DNA of 64,000 nt, taken from the NCBI GenBank assembly GCA_944548615.1, contig OX155976.1, positions 7,583,822-7,647,821 of the forward strand, given 5' to 3'. The notes beneath the pieces are model-generated. The model did no database searches, was not told where the DNA came from, and saw nothing but the letters and a program-made list of their open reading frames with translations. Below are positions 20,542 to 32,648 of this stretch, piece after piece. The position numbers were made by a program, and so were the translations under genes. Position 1 is the stretch's first letter. Each line of letters begins with the position of its first letter. Source of the DNA: Micropterix aruncella. Taxonomy: Eukaryota > Arthropoda > Insecta > Lepidoptera > Micropterigidae.

Positions 20542-22400
20542 TGATACCTGGAAACGATCATATCTGAAAAACTTTAATTTAATGAATTTTTTGAAAAATA
20601 TAAGCATTTATTTTAAAAACTTTATAAGCGAATCCCTCTATAAGGAACCAATTTGCAATTTAGACTCAAAAAAGTTAAAATGTACACATAAAATAATACC
20701 TAATATATGTAGAGTTTGGATGTTTAATATTAATAAAAAATGTGGATTAGGGAAATATATTGGTTTCAGTTGCTATTTAATTGATTTATATTTTATTTAT
20801 TTTATTTAGGGTAGGTATTACAAAATTTAACTAGTACATTTTACCATGTCACACTGTATGTAAATGAGGCAATAGCAGAAAACTGATTCTTATTGTGACT
20901 GAGACATGGTTATGACCGAAAGTCGCCTAACTAGGCCTGAGCCTGTTCTAAGGCAGACTTGAGCAATTTTCTTTGTGCATTATGATTACTTGATTATGAT
21001 TATGATTATGATTACTTATGAAACTAATTATTAAAATAGTCTACAAAAAATTAAATTAAAAATCGAAAATTCAAATCTTTTTAAAATAAAAATAAAATAA
21101 AATAAAACTAAATCTAATCCAAATAATAAATAAAACAAAATTAACATTAGAATAATCAGAATTAATAAAAATGCAAATTGATTGTCAATTTTTAAAATAT
21201 CAATTGCTTAATAGAAATGAAAAATTTTAGAATGATATAATTTCGTATTTTTGTCAATTTATAAAAATGGAAATTATCTCAATATTTAATGTTAAAATTA
21301 TGTAAATTAAATTAAATTAAATTAAAACTAATTAAACTATTGCTAAATAATAATAATAATAATCATCAGAAATATAAATATATAAGCTTAAATCAAACAA
21401 ATAATCGCAAAATATAATTAAAATGGAATAGTAATCAAATACGTAATTAAATTAAATGAAATAAAATAAAATAAAATAATAAATAGTTACAAATTGTTAA
21501 AAAATTAAAATATCAAAAAAAAAAAAAACACGTATGTTTAAATATTCTTATCGCAATTATTAACTAAATAATTATCTTTAATTCATTCTGAATGTGTTGA
21601 TTTTCATCTTTTAAAAACCATGCTGTCAATAGTTTATATACCTATATAAAACGATGCTATTCAAACAAAACTCCTAAAGGTGATATGATACCTTTGAACT
21701 GCCATATCTGAAGATTCGTTTAATTGTTTTTCCGAAAATATAAAATAGAACTCTAATAAGAAAAAGTTTTTAAGCGTATTTCTCGAAAAGGAACCAATTT
21801 ATAATTTAGACTCAAAAATGTTGCCCATTGCCCTGGACATTAAAGCTTTAAACTGATTTCGAAAACTTTCAGGTGCGATTACTTCTACAATGTAAGCGGT
21901 GAGTGTGTTTTATTTTAATTTCATTATATTTACTGGTTAATTCTCTAGCGTCGCGCTTAGCAACATTTTTAATTTAGGCCTAAATTGATTACAATTAATT
22001 AAAACGTGAGAGCGCTCTGAGAGTTACGCTAAATTATGCTTTACATTAAAACGCTTATACCATCACTGCGCAAAGACAGTTAGACTAGGCTAGCGCTGCG
22101 ATCGAAAGTTTAGTAGGTATGCGTTGTAGACGTGGAATATGTGCCTGCTTCGTCAACGCTGAATTTTTATTGGTCAAACCCTACAAAATTGAACCCGTGA
22201 ATTGATATTTTTCTGAGACCTCATGTCGCCTAAAATAAAGACAACCTGACAGTACATAATAGTAAGATGGACTGTAGATCGGAATTACGCCTGGACACGC
22301 ATCATTACTTTAATTCTGTCCGCTATGGAGAGGCGTAATTCGTGTAAAAACTTAATCCGTTTAGGCCGAATGAAAGAGGAGAAAGAGAGGGAGAGAGGCG
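20542..22400. other. AT-rich flanking sequence of block A, no gene
   Basis: Very AT-rich. Segments 20542-20660 and 21800-22225 are matched, inverted and diverged, in block C (54400-55070), so this is part of an old repeated element. Short ATTATG repeats occur near 20985-21020. No coding sequence is recognised. Confidence 0.5.
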
Positions 22401-24060
22401 GGAGAGTCAGTGGATAGAATGGCGTATCGCGCGGACGAAAAGAAAGTAATCAACGGGAAGCTGTTAATCGGAATTAACTGGAGGACCTTAATTCTGCACA
22501 GAATTGGGGGCATGGTAAGGGGGTGGCTGGGGGGGGGGGTGAGTTACTGGAGGGTTGCGTTGTATGCAATTCGGTACTTTGTAATGGTTTTCGTTAAATA
22601 TTAAATGATTTCAGTATTTTTACACGACTGCACAAAAAAAAGAGAGTTATTATATCTTTAGCATTCATGGATGTATGTTTTCCGTTTCTTTATTCCACCA
22701 TCACTTCTAAACGTTTGTACCTGTGACGGGCCACCCCTCACTAGACTCCAAGTTGTTTGATGTGAGGAGGTGGTTTCAACTTGCGGATTATCTCCGTATT
22801 GAAAGTCGATTGAAAGTGTATCAAATGGTATTTATTGTATGAGAAGGAATTTACAGTGATTTAATAATGCCAGTTTGTTACCGCTTCCCGAATATGTTAG
22901 GGGTTGACGCGAATGTGGTGGCTATCGGCCTGAAGTTACGAGGGTGCATGGATAAGGATTATAGCTTGTGCTCAGAGTATCTCGTACTCGACACGGCTCG
23001 AGTCTGTAGGAGTTCAGACTGATGCTTGCTCGACTCGATGTGAGGAAGGAAGGAAGAGGTACCCAAAATGGTCGGACCCGTTGACCTAACTCGTGAGAGA
23101 AGTGCCGGGTGATTCCGCCGCTGTCTTGGGGGGGGAGTGATCATTCGAGAAATGATACCCTGGTGTTATTTTCGCCGCCTTATAAAGGCCGAAAAATGAC
23201 GCAAACCAAAATATTCCGAGTAAAAGTGTTGTTCAATGTAACTGATTTGACAAAGTAGTTAAAATTCGCGTTGCTAATTCATCGCTACACGAGGTGGAAC
23301 AATGGCTGTATTTATGTCAGTGCATTTCACTGGAATTCAATGCTTCTGTTGACTGGCATGTACGACACTTAGGATCGTTACATACCGATTTAGAAGTGTA
23401 TCGTAATGTTAAAATCGTTATGTCACCCCGAGTGTCATACCTGAAGTTTTCAAATATCAAATAAATAATTAGCTAAATATCCAAATGTCAATAAATTAGC
23501 ATAAATATATCGTGTTTGGTATCAAATGAAAAGCCTGATGGAGTACATCTCGGAAATATATATATGGATCTATACGGATAAATACGCAAACCACAAATAT
23601 TTCACACGAAACCTTTTTATTACTTGAGCAAAACGTCGCGCGATAGTTTTAAGATACCTGCCGCAGGGCGCTCGACGAACTTAATTTTCTTACAAAACAT
23701 GATTTTTAGCGCGATGTATATTTTTAAATATTTCTAATTTATTTATTTATTTACATATAACATATACATTCAAATTCATGAGAACAATAGAAAATGAAAT
23801 GACAATTTAGACAATGCCGTCGTATGCTTTTAAAGTTATATACACATGATACATCTGTCTGAGCCCAGGTTACATAGCGCATACATTAAACGCAAATGAT
23901 AATCTTTCTATTATGCTAAGCAAAGAGCAGCCGAGCCCACCTTGCTAGGCCACCCCTGTGTTAAGGCGAGCTCACTTCGGGAGTCACACTAGAGTGCCAC
24001 GGTTGTGTCAAGGAAAGATCTAAAATTTATTTTTTTCTAATTATTTCTATTTTAATTTTA
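22401..24060. other. end of block A and following AT-rich DNA
   Basis: 22410-22604 is open but unrecognisable; a G run lies at about 22526-22538. Block homology ends at 23164. From about 23735 the plus strand carries ATTT repeats followed by sequence like the 3' untranslated region of a minus-strand LINE (to about 24030), without coding content. Confidence 0.4.
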
Positions 24061-24061
24061 A

Positions 24062-24063
<2 letters not shown>

Positions 24064-24093
<30 letters not shown>

Positions 24094-24118
24094 TTATTAT
24101 TTTATTATTTTGTTATTT
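24064..24118. repeat. ATT microsatellite
   Basis: An array of ATT units, interrupted near its end by TTTTATT units. Confidence 0.8.
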
Positions 24119-24677
24119 TAATATTTTTTTAACCGCAGAATAGAATCTACAAGCGCGAATCCCCTTTTAAGCAATATAGAGGTGATTGCATGTCGTATTT
24201 ATACATAACGTATTCATACATATCGTATTCATACATAATTAAAACAGTTCACTATTTATAGAGTCGTATTTTATTTTGTTTTGTATAAATCTTTTTTCTA
24301 GAATTATCAAAATTTGATTTATCAAATTACAGACGATGATTTTTTTCGCAGAATCCGTGAGAAAATCCAAATTTAGGAGATATGAAGGATCATGTAGAGA
24401 GGCGAAATTTTTCATTAAAAAAACCGTTCCGTTTTCTCTGCTTTTTAGCAAATTTTAACTTCTAGACGCTATCATGGAGGAATACACACAGACACGCAGA
24501 CTCACAGACAAACTACTAAAAATGGATCTAATAGTCTGGGAGGGGGGAAGAGGGTAAAAACGTATAGGTATATCCGTCTTCATCTCGAGAAAAAGATTTG
24601 CGCGTACACATTTCTTCCCAGCCGGCAAAGTAAAATCTGTCGGATTTTTTTTAATCACTAATCTGCTGTATTAACAG

Positions 24678-25321
24678 GGCTACTAACCCCTGCATCCGCG
24701 TGTCCAAACGCGGTACAAACGAGAATGGCAGAGCATCCAAACATTTGAAATTGTAATGTACCCCGGCTGTTAGTCGGAGTGCACAATCGATTGGCTGACG
24801 CCGCACGGTGCGCAGACCGTCCAGGAGCGCCCGAAGGTTGACTCCTTGGGGAGACCGGCCCGCAGGCCAGCTTCCTACCCCGGCTCTCCCTTCTGCGTGG
24901 AGGCCGCCGGATGGGTGAGTATGAACGACCCTGAACGAATGGGTCTTCGTGGCCAGCTCCAACAGGGCCCATTGGCTCCCAGAGTAAGTAAACTATGAGT
25001 TACTTTCTTCAACTCACATATTCAAAAGCAACAACACATTCGAAACAGAGTAGAAATAGATCGCCATGCGCGATGGCGAGAGGATACATTGTGTAGAAAT
25101 AAGATGTATAACGAGACAATAGCGATGAATATGCAACAATTTCTACCTGCATCTATATAGCCACAGAGCTAATTCCAGGTGCAAGAGATGACATGGGGTT
25201 GACAACCTTTTGCCGATGGTTATATTTTTATCAGTGTGGCTACATCGCCGCGAAGCAAAAAAAAACAAAAGTAAATTTTCACTTTTTTTCTGGAGCGTTT
25301 AAGGTGTTAAACATTAGAAAG
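24678..25321 (+). repeat. X/R segment without the hAT insertion (pre-insertion copy)
   Basis: Reverse complement of 19294-19778 plus the part left of the hAT element in block A. It runs through the target GTGGCTAT region without interruption (about 25155-25170) and continues to CATTAGAAAGTTTTT, where the block B inverted-repeat element begins. It is the ancestral arrangement of both hAT insertions. The LINE at 19779 is also absent. Confidence 0.75.
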
Positions 25322-25326
25322 TTTTT

Positions 25327-25841
25327 AAGCTATTGCATAGCTTTTATCGCGGGCCGAGGCCAGCGCGGCGACCGAATAAATAAATTTCTTAACGAAAATT
25401 AATGATTTTAAACTGATAATTACGTCTAAATGAGTACTGCTTACGATTCGAAAAAAATATATGTTAAACAAGAAAATTTTCCTAATGTTCTTAGCTTTGA
25501 ATATTTTAGATTTTATTTATATTACATAGTGTAATTAATTTGTGAAATTAGGTCTAACCGAACACAAAAACGACTACTACGCAAATACTATCTGGCGTAT
25601 TATTATGAAACCTGCACCATTTTAAAGATAATTTAATTATCTATCTTTTAATCTACGATTTTTTTCGAATAACCCGTTTTTTTTGCTTTATTGAATAAAA
25701 AATTCGTGCGCGGCGCTCTATAGTAAGACGATTAAATTATTCCGATAGAACGCAGTTATCTGATATCAGAAAAAATAAAATAAATAAAATAAATAAATAA
25801 TTATAATGGCATAAGGTGTTAAAAATGCTATGCAATAGCTT
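25327..25841. mobile_element. inverted-repeat element (block B copy)
   Basis: Same boundaries and content as 16587-17102. Its left junction falls inside a segment (CATTAGAAAGTTTTT) that is uninterrupted at about 31668-31680, which supports this end as a true element edge. Confidence 0.6.
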
Positions 25842-25943
25842 TACCGCGGCAGTCCCCGAGTGCCACACGTATTTTTTCTTCTAAATTTGATCAACCTAAC
25901 TTGTAAATATAAGCGAATAAACAATATAATTGAATTAAAAAAA

Positions 25944-26609
25944 AACGGATGTGTCACCCAATTAGAGCTGTCGACTACAACGGGCGAACCCGTCACCTCA
26001 GGAAGGTATAAAAAATTTGATCGTTCTGTCTACCGTGAGGTGAACGCAGAAGACTTAGGACAAAAAACAGTCCACCGACAAGTTCCGCCACATGCCCGTA
26101 AGAAGCCAACGCCTTTGCGCGAGATAGCCAGGTATGTTACCCAGCGGGCCGACTTTCGCGCCCTTACTACCAGTTGCAACCAGATTACTCCGGTCTCTCG
26201 GCTGGTTACGAGTTCAAGGTCGCTTCCGCGGTCCTCTCCCTTACGTAGCGGTGAAACGGTGTCTACTGAATCTATCGCGGACCACGGCATCCTTTGTCCG
26301 GCTGTTCACCCGGAATCGGGTAGCCGATGGACGTTTCAAGAGCAGTCTCCAACAACTACCCCCGCTCTATAGGAGACTACTGTTTCCAGACTCCCCGACT
26401 GTTAGTCAGAATGCACAATCGATTGGCTGACGCCGCACGGAGCGTAAACCGCCCAGGAGCGCCAGAATATTGCCTCCTGGAGGAAACTAGCCCTCAGGCC
26501 AGAGTCCTGCCCGGGCTCGCACTTCATGTTCGGAGGCCGCCGGATGGGTGTTGACCCGTGAGTGTGTCCGATCCTGAACAAATGAGGGTGTCACCCCAAG
26601 ACTTTTTCG
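25944..26609 (+). repeat. GC-rich R repeat unit (block B copy)
   Basis: Near-identical to the unit at 17205-17870, including its open frames (25860-26372, 26134-26430, 26327-26554). No function assigned. Confidence 0.7.
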
Positions 26610-27178
26610 GCAATTAGTCAAGGGCTGAATTCACCTAAATAATAATTTCTTAAATAAAATCGATGAGCGACCTCTCTCGGCTGGCGGATGAACCGCTCAG
26701 GTCCACATCCGCCTTGAATAGCGCGGTTCGTTTCACGACGAGCCTCGCGCCTGGCAGAGTTTAACTATTATAAGTGCAGCTTGTGTATGACATACTACAA
26801 CCAAAATTTCACAATTTCACAAAATTTCACAATGTTTTAACAAGGCGGCACCCGTGTACCAAATTTTAATCTCTAAGTCCAATATTTAGAGATTGACATA
26901 TGACTAGTGCGCCCTTTGGTGGACCGATTTCAAACACAATCTGTTTAACTCTTGCCATGACCGAATAATGCCTGCATGGCAATTAGGTATCAGCTTAATC
27001 GGATTAAGCCTTTGGGTGCTATATCGTGGAGGAATACACAGACAGACATACACACAGAAGCGCTTTCACAAACACTTGCCCGATTTGATAAAGCAACATT
27101 CATTTCAAACTATCGGCAAAAGGTTGTCAACTCCATGTCATCTCTTGCACCATAATATGTAATTAGCTCTGTGGCTAT

Positions 27179-28032
27179 TAGGGATTTCGTCCCGGGACTC
27201 TCGAGTCTCGAAATCCCGGGAGGTGTCGAAGGTTTCGACTTCGAGACCGATACCGAGACCGAGATTTTTTTTTCTCTTAAACTTTTTGGTACGAGTAATT
27301 TACCTTCCTAATAACTCACATTAATACTCAATATCAATAAAGCATAGATTTAAGTAGCAAAACTACGTAAGTATCTGCATACGCGCACCGAACGGTAGGT
27401 AGTTATTACCCTTAGCAACCGATACCAAGAAGTCGCAACACGCATGCTGTTATTCTCCAGACAGTTATTCTCCAGTTACTCAACATTATCCACAAACCTC
27501 AGTTACACAGCCAGTGGATGTTAAAGAAGAAACCTCACAAGAAGAGCTGGAACATGAGTTGAGGAAGGCAATCAGTTGCCCCAAAGCGCGTACTGTGCAT
27601 AACACTGATTTGGACCTGGCCATCAATACAGAAAAAGCTTTTTATGAAAATGGGGGCCTTAAAGGCATTTAAATACCTATCACGTATACACAAATACTTG
27701 CTGACTGTAACACCAACAAGCGTAGAGGCCGAAAGAGCTTTTTCGTCTGCAGGCGTATTTTGTAGCCGCCTTCGGTCACGCTTGTCTGATGAAATGATTT
27801 GTGCACTAAGTGTTCTTCGAACACATTACTTGCGCAAGCAAAAATAATGTTTAATGGCACTACCTACTACTATTTTACCACTGATTTTTAATAAAGTATG
27901 TCCCAAATACTTGTATTTTCATTTAAATTGATTATTTTGAAATTTAATTAAAAAACATATCTAGTCTCGAATCGCTCGAAAGTCCCGAGACTAGGTTTTA
28001 AATTGCGAGACTGGTCCCGGGACCAGAAACTA
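27179..28032 (+). mobile_element. hAT element, dead (block B copy)
   Basis: An 854-bp copy of the block A hAT with the same flank GGCTAT on both sides. The left end reads TAGGGATTTCGTCCCGGGAC here, slightly different from A and closer to common hAT ends. Confidence 0.75.
27481..27847 (+). pseudogene. hAT transposase C-terminal relic (block B copy)
   Basis: Same two-frame structure as in block A. The dimerisation domain PTSVEAERAFSSAGVFCSRL is in the frame 27644-27847. The same frameshift is present, so both copies descend from an already broken gene. Confidence 0.8.
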
Positions 28033-28511
28033 GGCTATATAGATGCAGGTAGAAATTGTTGCATATTCATCGCTATTGTCTCGTTATACATCTTATTTCT
28101 AAACAATGTATCCTCTCGCCATCGCGCATGGCGATCTATTTCTACTCTGTTTTGAATATCTTGTTACTTTTGAATATGTGAGTTGAAGTAAGTAACTCAT
28201 AGTTTACTTACTCTGGGAGGGCCCTGTTGGAGTTGGCCACGAAGACCCATTCGTTCAGGGTCGTTCATACTCACCCATCCGGCGGCCTCCACGCAGAAGG
28301 GAGAGCCGGGTTAGGACGCTGGCCTGCGGGCCGGTCTCCCCAAGGAGTCAACCTTCGGGCGCTCCTGGGCGGTTTGCGCACTGTGCGGCGTCAGCCAATC
28401 GATTGTGCACTCCGACTAACAGCCGGGGTACATTGCAATTTCAAATGTTTGGATGCTCTGCCATTCTCGTTTGTACCGCGTTTGGACACGCGGATGCAGG
28501 GATTAGTAGCC

Positions 28512-29147
28512 TCCGTGCACACATTACAAATATTTGCAATCGTGCTAGCAAAATGGTCGGTTTTGTTATTCGCTTATGCAAACAGTTTAATAATATTCAT
28601 GTAATGTTTCTACTATATAATTGTTTAGTCCGTAGCATACTTGAATATAACTCGGTGTACAAGTGAAAACAAATACATTCAGATGGTAGAGCGTATTCAA
28701 AGAAAATTTTTAAGATATATTTTTTACAGAAAATGGAATATTTATCCATACTTAGTTCTGTCCGATTTGGTGCTAGCATTGATTTTATAGTGTAATTATT
28801 ACACTATAAAATCAATGGTGCTAGGAATGGTAGGATACAACAGTCTTGAAACGCGTCGATATATTTCCCTTATTATATTTGCATATAAATTAATTCAAGG
28901 AAATATTTATTTGCCAGAGATACTATGTAAGTTTGAATTGTACGTACCGGTAAATTACACAGAGAGGAGATCGCATCTATTGTTTAATGTGCCGTACCAT
29001 CGTACAAATATTTTTGTAGACAGGCCAGTGGGAAGGGTTATAGCTCTTCTTAATTCCTTACCCACAGAAATAGACATCTTTTGTATATACCTTTCTTCTC
29101 AAAGGTATATACCTTTGGCAGTTAAAAAGGCAACTTCCTGCTATCTC
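28512..29147 (+). mobile_element. truncated LINE fragment (block B copy)
   Basis: Homologous to 19779-20345. It is interrupted by a 41-bp palindrome at 28777 and by a short repeat of TATATACCTTT near 29080-29115. The 3' end and tail are missing because of the block B deletion. The longest remaining frame is 28815-29156 (GMVGYNSLETRRYISLIIFA). Confidence 0.7.
28777..28817. mobile_element. 41-bp perfect palindrome insertion with 7-bp duplication
   Basis: CATTGATTTTATAGTGTAAT, one central T, then the exact complement. It is flanked by GTGCTAG on both sides (28770-28776 and 28818-28824). Block A has a single uninterrupted GTGCTAG at the matching place (about 20037-20043). The insertion therefore postdates the duplication. 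Confidence 0.85.
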
Positions 29148-30062
29148 AATTTATAATTTAGACTCAAAAAAGTTGCCCATTGCCTTGGACATTAAAGCTT
29201 TAAACTGATTTCGAAAACTTTCAGGTGCGATTACTTCTACAATGTAAGCGGTGAGTGTGTTTTATTTTAATTTTATTATATTTACTGGTTAATTCTCTAG
29301 CGTCGCGCTTAGCAACATTTTTAATTTAGGCCTAAATTGATTACAATTAATTAAAACGTGAGAGCGCTCTGAGAGTTACGCTAAATTATTCTTTACATTA
29401 AAACGCTTATACCATCACTGCGCAAAGACAGTTAGACTAGGCTAGCGCTGCGATCGATATTTTAGTATGCGTTGTAGACGTGGAATATGTGCCTGATGCT
29501 TCGTCAACGCTGAATTTTTATTGGTCAAACCCTACAAAATTGAACCCGTGAATTGATATTTTTCTGAGATCTCATGTCGCCTTAAATAAAGACAACCTGA
29601 CAATACATAATAGTAAGATGGACTGAAGATCGGAATTACGCCTGGACACGCATCATTACTTTAATTCTGTCCGCTATGGAGAGGCGTAATTCGTGTAAAA
29701 ACTTAATCCGTTTAGGCCGAATGAAAAAGAAGAAAGAGAGGGAGAGAGGCGGGAGAGTCAGTGGATAGAATGGCGTATCGCGCGGACGAAAAGAAAGTAA
29801 TCAACGGGAAGCTGTTAATCCGAATTAACTGGAGGACCTTAATTCTGCACAGAATTGGGGGCATGGTAAGGGGGTGGCTGGGGGGGGGGGGGGTGAGTTA
29901 CTGGAGGGTTGCGTTGTATGCGATTCGGTACTTTGTAATGGTTTTCGTTAAATATTAAATGATTTCAGTATTTTTACACGACTGTCCAAAAAAAAGAGAG
30001 TTATTATATCTTTAGCATTCATGGATGTATGTTTTCCGTTTCTTTATTCCGCCATCACTTCT
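29148..30062. other. AT-rich flanking sequence of block B, no gene
   Basis: Matches 21799-22700 of block A. It contains a G run at about 29880-29893. No gene is recognised. Confidence 0.5.
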
Positions 30063-30253
30063 TTTTTTTTTTTTTTTTTTTATTATTTTTAAGGAAACAT
30101 ACAGCTGTTACAATAAATTTGTTACAGAATTATTAGGTTAAAAAAATAAAGCTAATTACATGTTTCCACTTAAACATTCATAATTTAAACACAACAATAT
30201 AATTTTTTTGAAGAATTAACTAAAACTCATAGGGACAGGTGGGACTTAGGTCA
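30063..30253 (-). mobile_element. short retroposon inserted in block B
   Basis: A 191-bp insertion absent from block A, with a T run at its left end (the poly(A) tail of a minus-strand insert) and ACTTCT on both sides (30057-30062 and 30254-30259). No coding sequence; it may be a 5'-truncated LINE or a SINE. Confidence 0.7.
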
Positions 30254-30655
30254 ACTTCTAAACGTTTGTACCTGTGACGGGCCACCCCTCACTAGACTCC
30301 AGGTTGTTTGATGTGAGGAGGTGGTGTCAACTTGCGGATTATCTCCGTATTGAAAGTCGATTGAAAGTGTATCAGAAGGTATTTATTGTATCAGAAGGAA
30401 TTTACAGTGATTTAATAATGCCAGTTTGTTAACGCTTCCCGAATATGTTAGGGGTTGACGCGAATGTGGTGGCTATCGGCCTGAAGTTACGAGGGTGCAT
30501 GGATAAGGATTATAGCTTGTGCTCAGAGTATCTCGTACTCGACACGGGTCGAGTCTGTAGGAGTTCAGACTGATGCTTGTTCGTCTCGATATGAGGAAGA
30601 AAGGAAGAGGTACCCAAAATGGTCAGACCCGTTGACCTAACTCGTGAGAGAAGTG

Positions 30656-30757
30656 CCGGGTGATTCCGCCTCTGTCTTGGGGGGAGTGATCATTCGAGAA
30701 ATGATACCGGGTGATTCCGCCTCTGTCTTGGGGGGAGTGATCATTCGAGAAATGATA
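30656..30757. repeat. 51-bp tandem duplication
   Basis: Two head-to-tail units beginning CCGGGTGATTCCGCC and ending in ATGATA. Block A has a single unit. Confidence 0.85.
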
Positions 30758-30991
30758 CCCTGGTCAACGAATCAACGAAATCGGTCGACAGGCCATTTAT
30801 AACGGCCTGTGACGTCTACCACTAGGCATTTTGCCTTTTCGTGGGGCTTCTCTTGAATCGGGCCCACTGGCCCGGCTTTCGCGAGTATGGCGTCTCAGGG
30901 CTATTCACCTTGAGGCAGACTTCTACATTTCTGCTAGTCTCGTGGCACGAGGTAGGTCCGACTGAAGGTACGTGTTCAGCAGCTTGACGTT

Positions 30992-31489
30992 CTACTCCTT
31001 CGTGCCGATTTGGCACGCGCGAATGAGCTCCAGCAGCTCAGTTACGTCCATCATGACCAGTTCGTCGCTCGCGATGAATCGCATCTCGTCCAGGTATTCT
31101 GGCTCTTCTGGTTCTTCTGGCTGGGGTTGTGGTTGTGGGGACGGTGTAGTCACACACTCTTCGTCCGTTTGCGTGCATGCGGACGCTGTGGTTGCTGTGG
31201 TCGTTTGGGAGCTGGTGGACTGGGCGGTCGCCTCGACCTCCATCCCCTCCACCTGCTGCAGATAAGGCCTTGATGGCTGCTGCTGCATTGGCTTCGAGCG
31301 GCGCCGTCGGTTCGACTTCCTCTCCACAGCTGGCTGCTGTGGAGTGGTCGGCGGCGCCGGATTTTTCCTCCACGACAAGGGCTCCGTAAGGGCGGCGGCA
31401 GGCTGGCAGATCGCCATGCGCGATAGCGAGAGGATACATTGTGTAGAAATAAGATGTATAACGAGACAATAGCGATGAATATGCAACAA
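30992..31489 (-). CDS. unrecognised 165-residue open frame
   Basis: The first ~30 residues fall in the X repeat (31395-31489) and are probably not original. The rest is low-complexity: basic and Gln/Pro-rich, then TQTDEECVTTPSPQPQPQPE, ending in a compact acidic to hydrophobic segment, ELVMMDVTELLELIRACQIG-TKE-stop. The composition is GC-rich, unlike the surroundings. It could be the end of an element ORF1 (gag-like) or a truncated host exon. I cannot name a family. Confidence 0.3.
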   Translation of the reverse strand: MLHIHRYCLVIHLISTQCILSLSRMAICQPAAALTEPLSWRKNPAPPTTPQQPAVERKSNRRRRSKPMQQQPSRPYLQQVEGMEVEATAQSTSSQTTTATTASACTQTDEECVTTPSPQPQPQPEEPEEPEYLDEMRFIASDELVMMDVTELLELIRACQIGTKE

Positions 31490-31680
31490 TTTCTACCTGC
31501 ATCTATATAGCCACAGAGCTAATTCCATATGGTGCAAGAGATGATATGGGGTTGATAACCTTTTGCCGATCGTTATATTTTTATCAGTGTAGCTACATCG
31601 CCGCGAAGCAAAAAAAAAAACAAAAGTAAATTTTCACTTTTCTTCTGTGGCGTTTAAGGTGTTAAACATTAGAAAGTTTT
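31409..31680 (+). repeat. X segment, second pre-insertion copy
   Basis: Near-identical to 25070-25321. It runs uninterrupted through both the hAT target (31500-31515) and the junction at which the block B inverted-repeat element starts. It is continued by AATATATTG repeats. Confidence 0.75.
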
Positions 31681-31891
31681 TTGTTTTAATATATTGTTTT
31701 AATATATTAATCCATATTTTTGGAATATACTAAATCAGGCCTTTGATGCAGAACACGTTTGATACTAAATACTATGTATTTATGTACATTTGGTCAATTA
31801 TTTATTTGATATTTGGACAGATTAGTCATTCTATGACATCTCGGATGATATAACGATTCTAACAATACCACACACTTCTAAATCGGTTTAA

Positions 31892-32126
31892 CCCCTCAAA
31901 TGAATGGCGATTAGCTCGGGTTGCCTACGGCAAAATGTATATAAATTTATATTTACATTTACATTTACATAGAGCGGGGTTTACTATAGAGCTATAGCAT
32001 TACTATAGAGCGGATTACTATAAAGCGGCGCACATTTACATTTATATTTACATTTATATAAATTTATATACATTTTGTATACATTTTGCCAAGGCATCCC
32101 TTAAGGGACGCCTCACATTTGAGGGG
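31892..32126. mobile_element. TTAA-flanked MITE (copy 2)
   Basis: A 235-bp copy of the element in the zinc-finger gene, with CCCCTCAAATG ends and TTAA on both sides (31888-31891, 32127-32130). It sits in a dispersed repeat (CTTCTAAATCGGTTTAAGC) whose uninterrupted form is at about 39080-39100. Confidence 0.85.
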
Positions 32127-32648
32127 TTAAGCATTTAGAAGTTACGGTGGAATAAAGAAACGGAAAACTTACATACGGGAACCCTGAAAACATTTTTATG
32201 GGCAGTCGTGTAAAAAGTTGTGAACGTGTAAAAATGGCATCCTAAAAGTGTAAAACCTAAAAGGCAAGCTATTTAATTGCATGAATGCTGAATGAAGTAT
32301 GTAACTTTGCTACGGAGTTGTAAATATTCTGGCGTGATAGTTGATAACAAGGTCCGTGAACACGTCCAGAGATTTATCTTTAAGTCCGTTATATGTTGAT
32401 GTTTTTAGGGAGAGAGTAGAGAGAACACATATGTTAATATTTGATCATGTTTATTATATGTTACATTTGACATAGAAAGAGCGACTTACCCATTTGAGTG
32501 TGTGACAGAAGATAATTTTATTTGGTAACAATGCACTCTTTTATATTAAAACTAGCTGACCCGGCGAACTTCGTACCGCCTAACAGTCTGTTAGGTTGAT
32601 GAATGTCGTGTTACAGATTAGCTGAACTTAATGTATGATTTTATGAAA

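Larger units (their letters stand above)
16582..23164. repeat. block A of a long direct duplication
   Basis: Nearly identical by eye, base for base over long stretches, to block B (25322-30764), with an offset of about 8.74 kb at the left end. Both begin at TTTTTAAGCTATTGCATAGC and end at ATGATACCCTGGT. Shared content in order is a 0.5-kb inverted-repeat element, the GC-rich R repeat, a dead hAT element, a reversed R/X segment, a truncated LINE and AT-rich flanking sequence. Block A keeps about 1.45 kb (20346-21798) that B lacks. Confidence 0.9.
25322..30764. repeat. block B of the direct duplication
   Basis: Second copy of block A. Differences from A: loss of about 1.45 kb after 29147, a 41-bp palindrome insertion (28777-28817), a 191-bp retroposon (30063-30253), a 51-bp tandem duplication near the right end (30656-30757), a 6-base loss near 28217 and scattered base changes. 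Confidence 0.9.
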
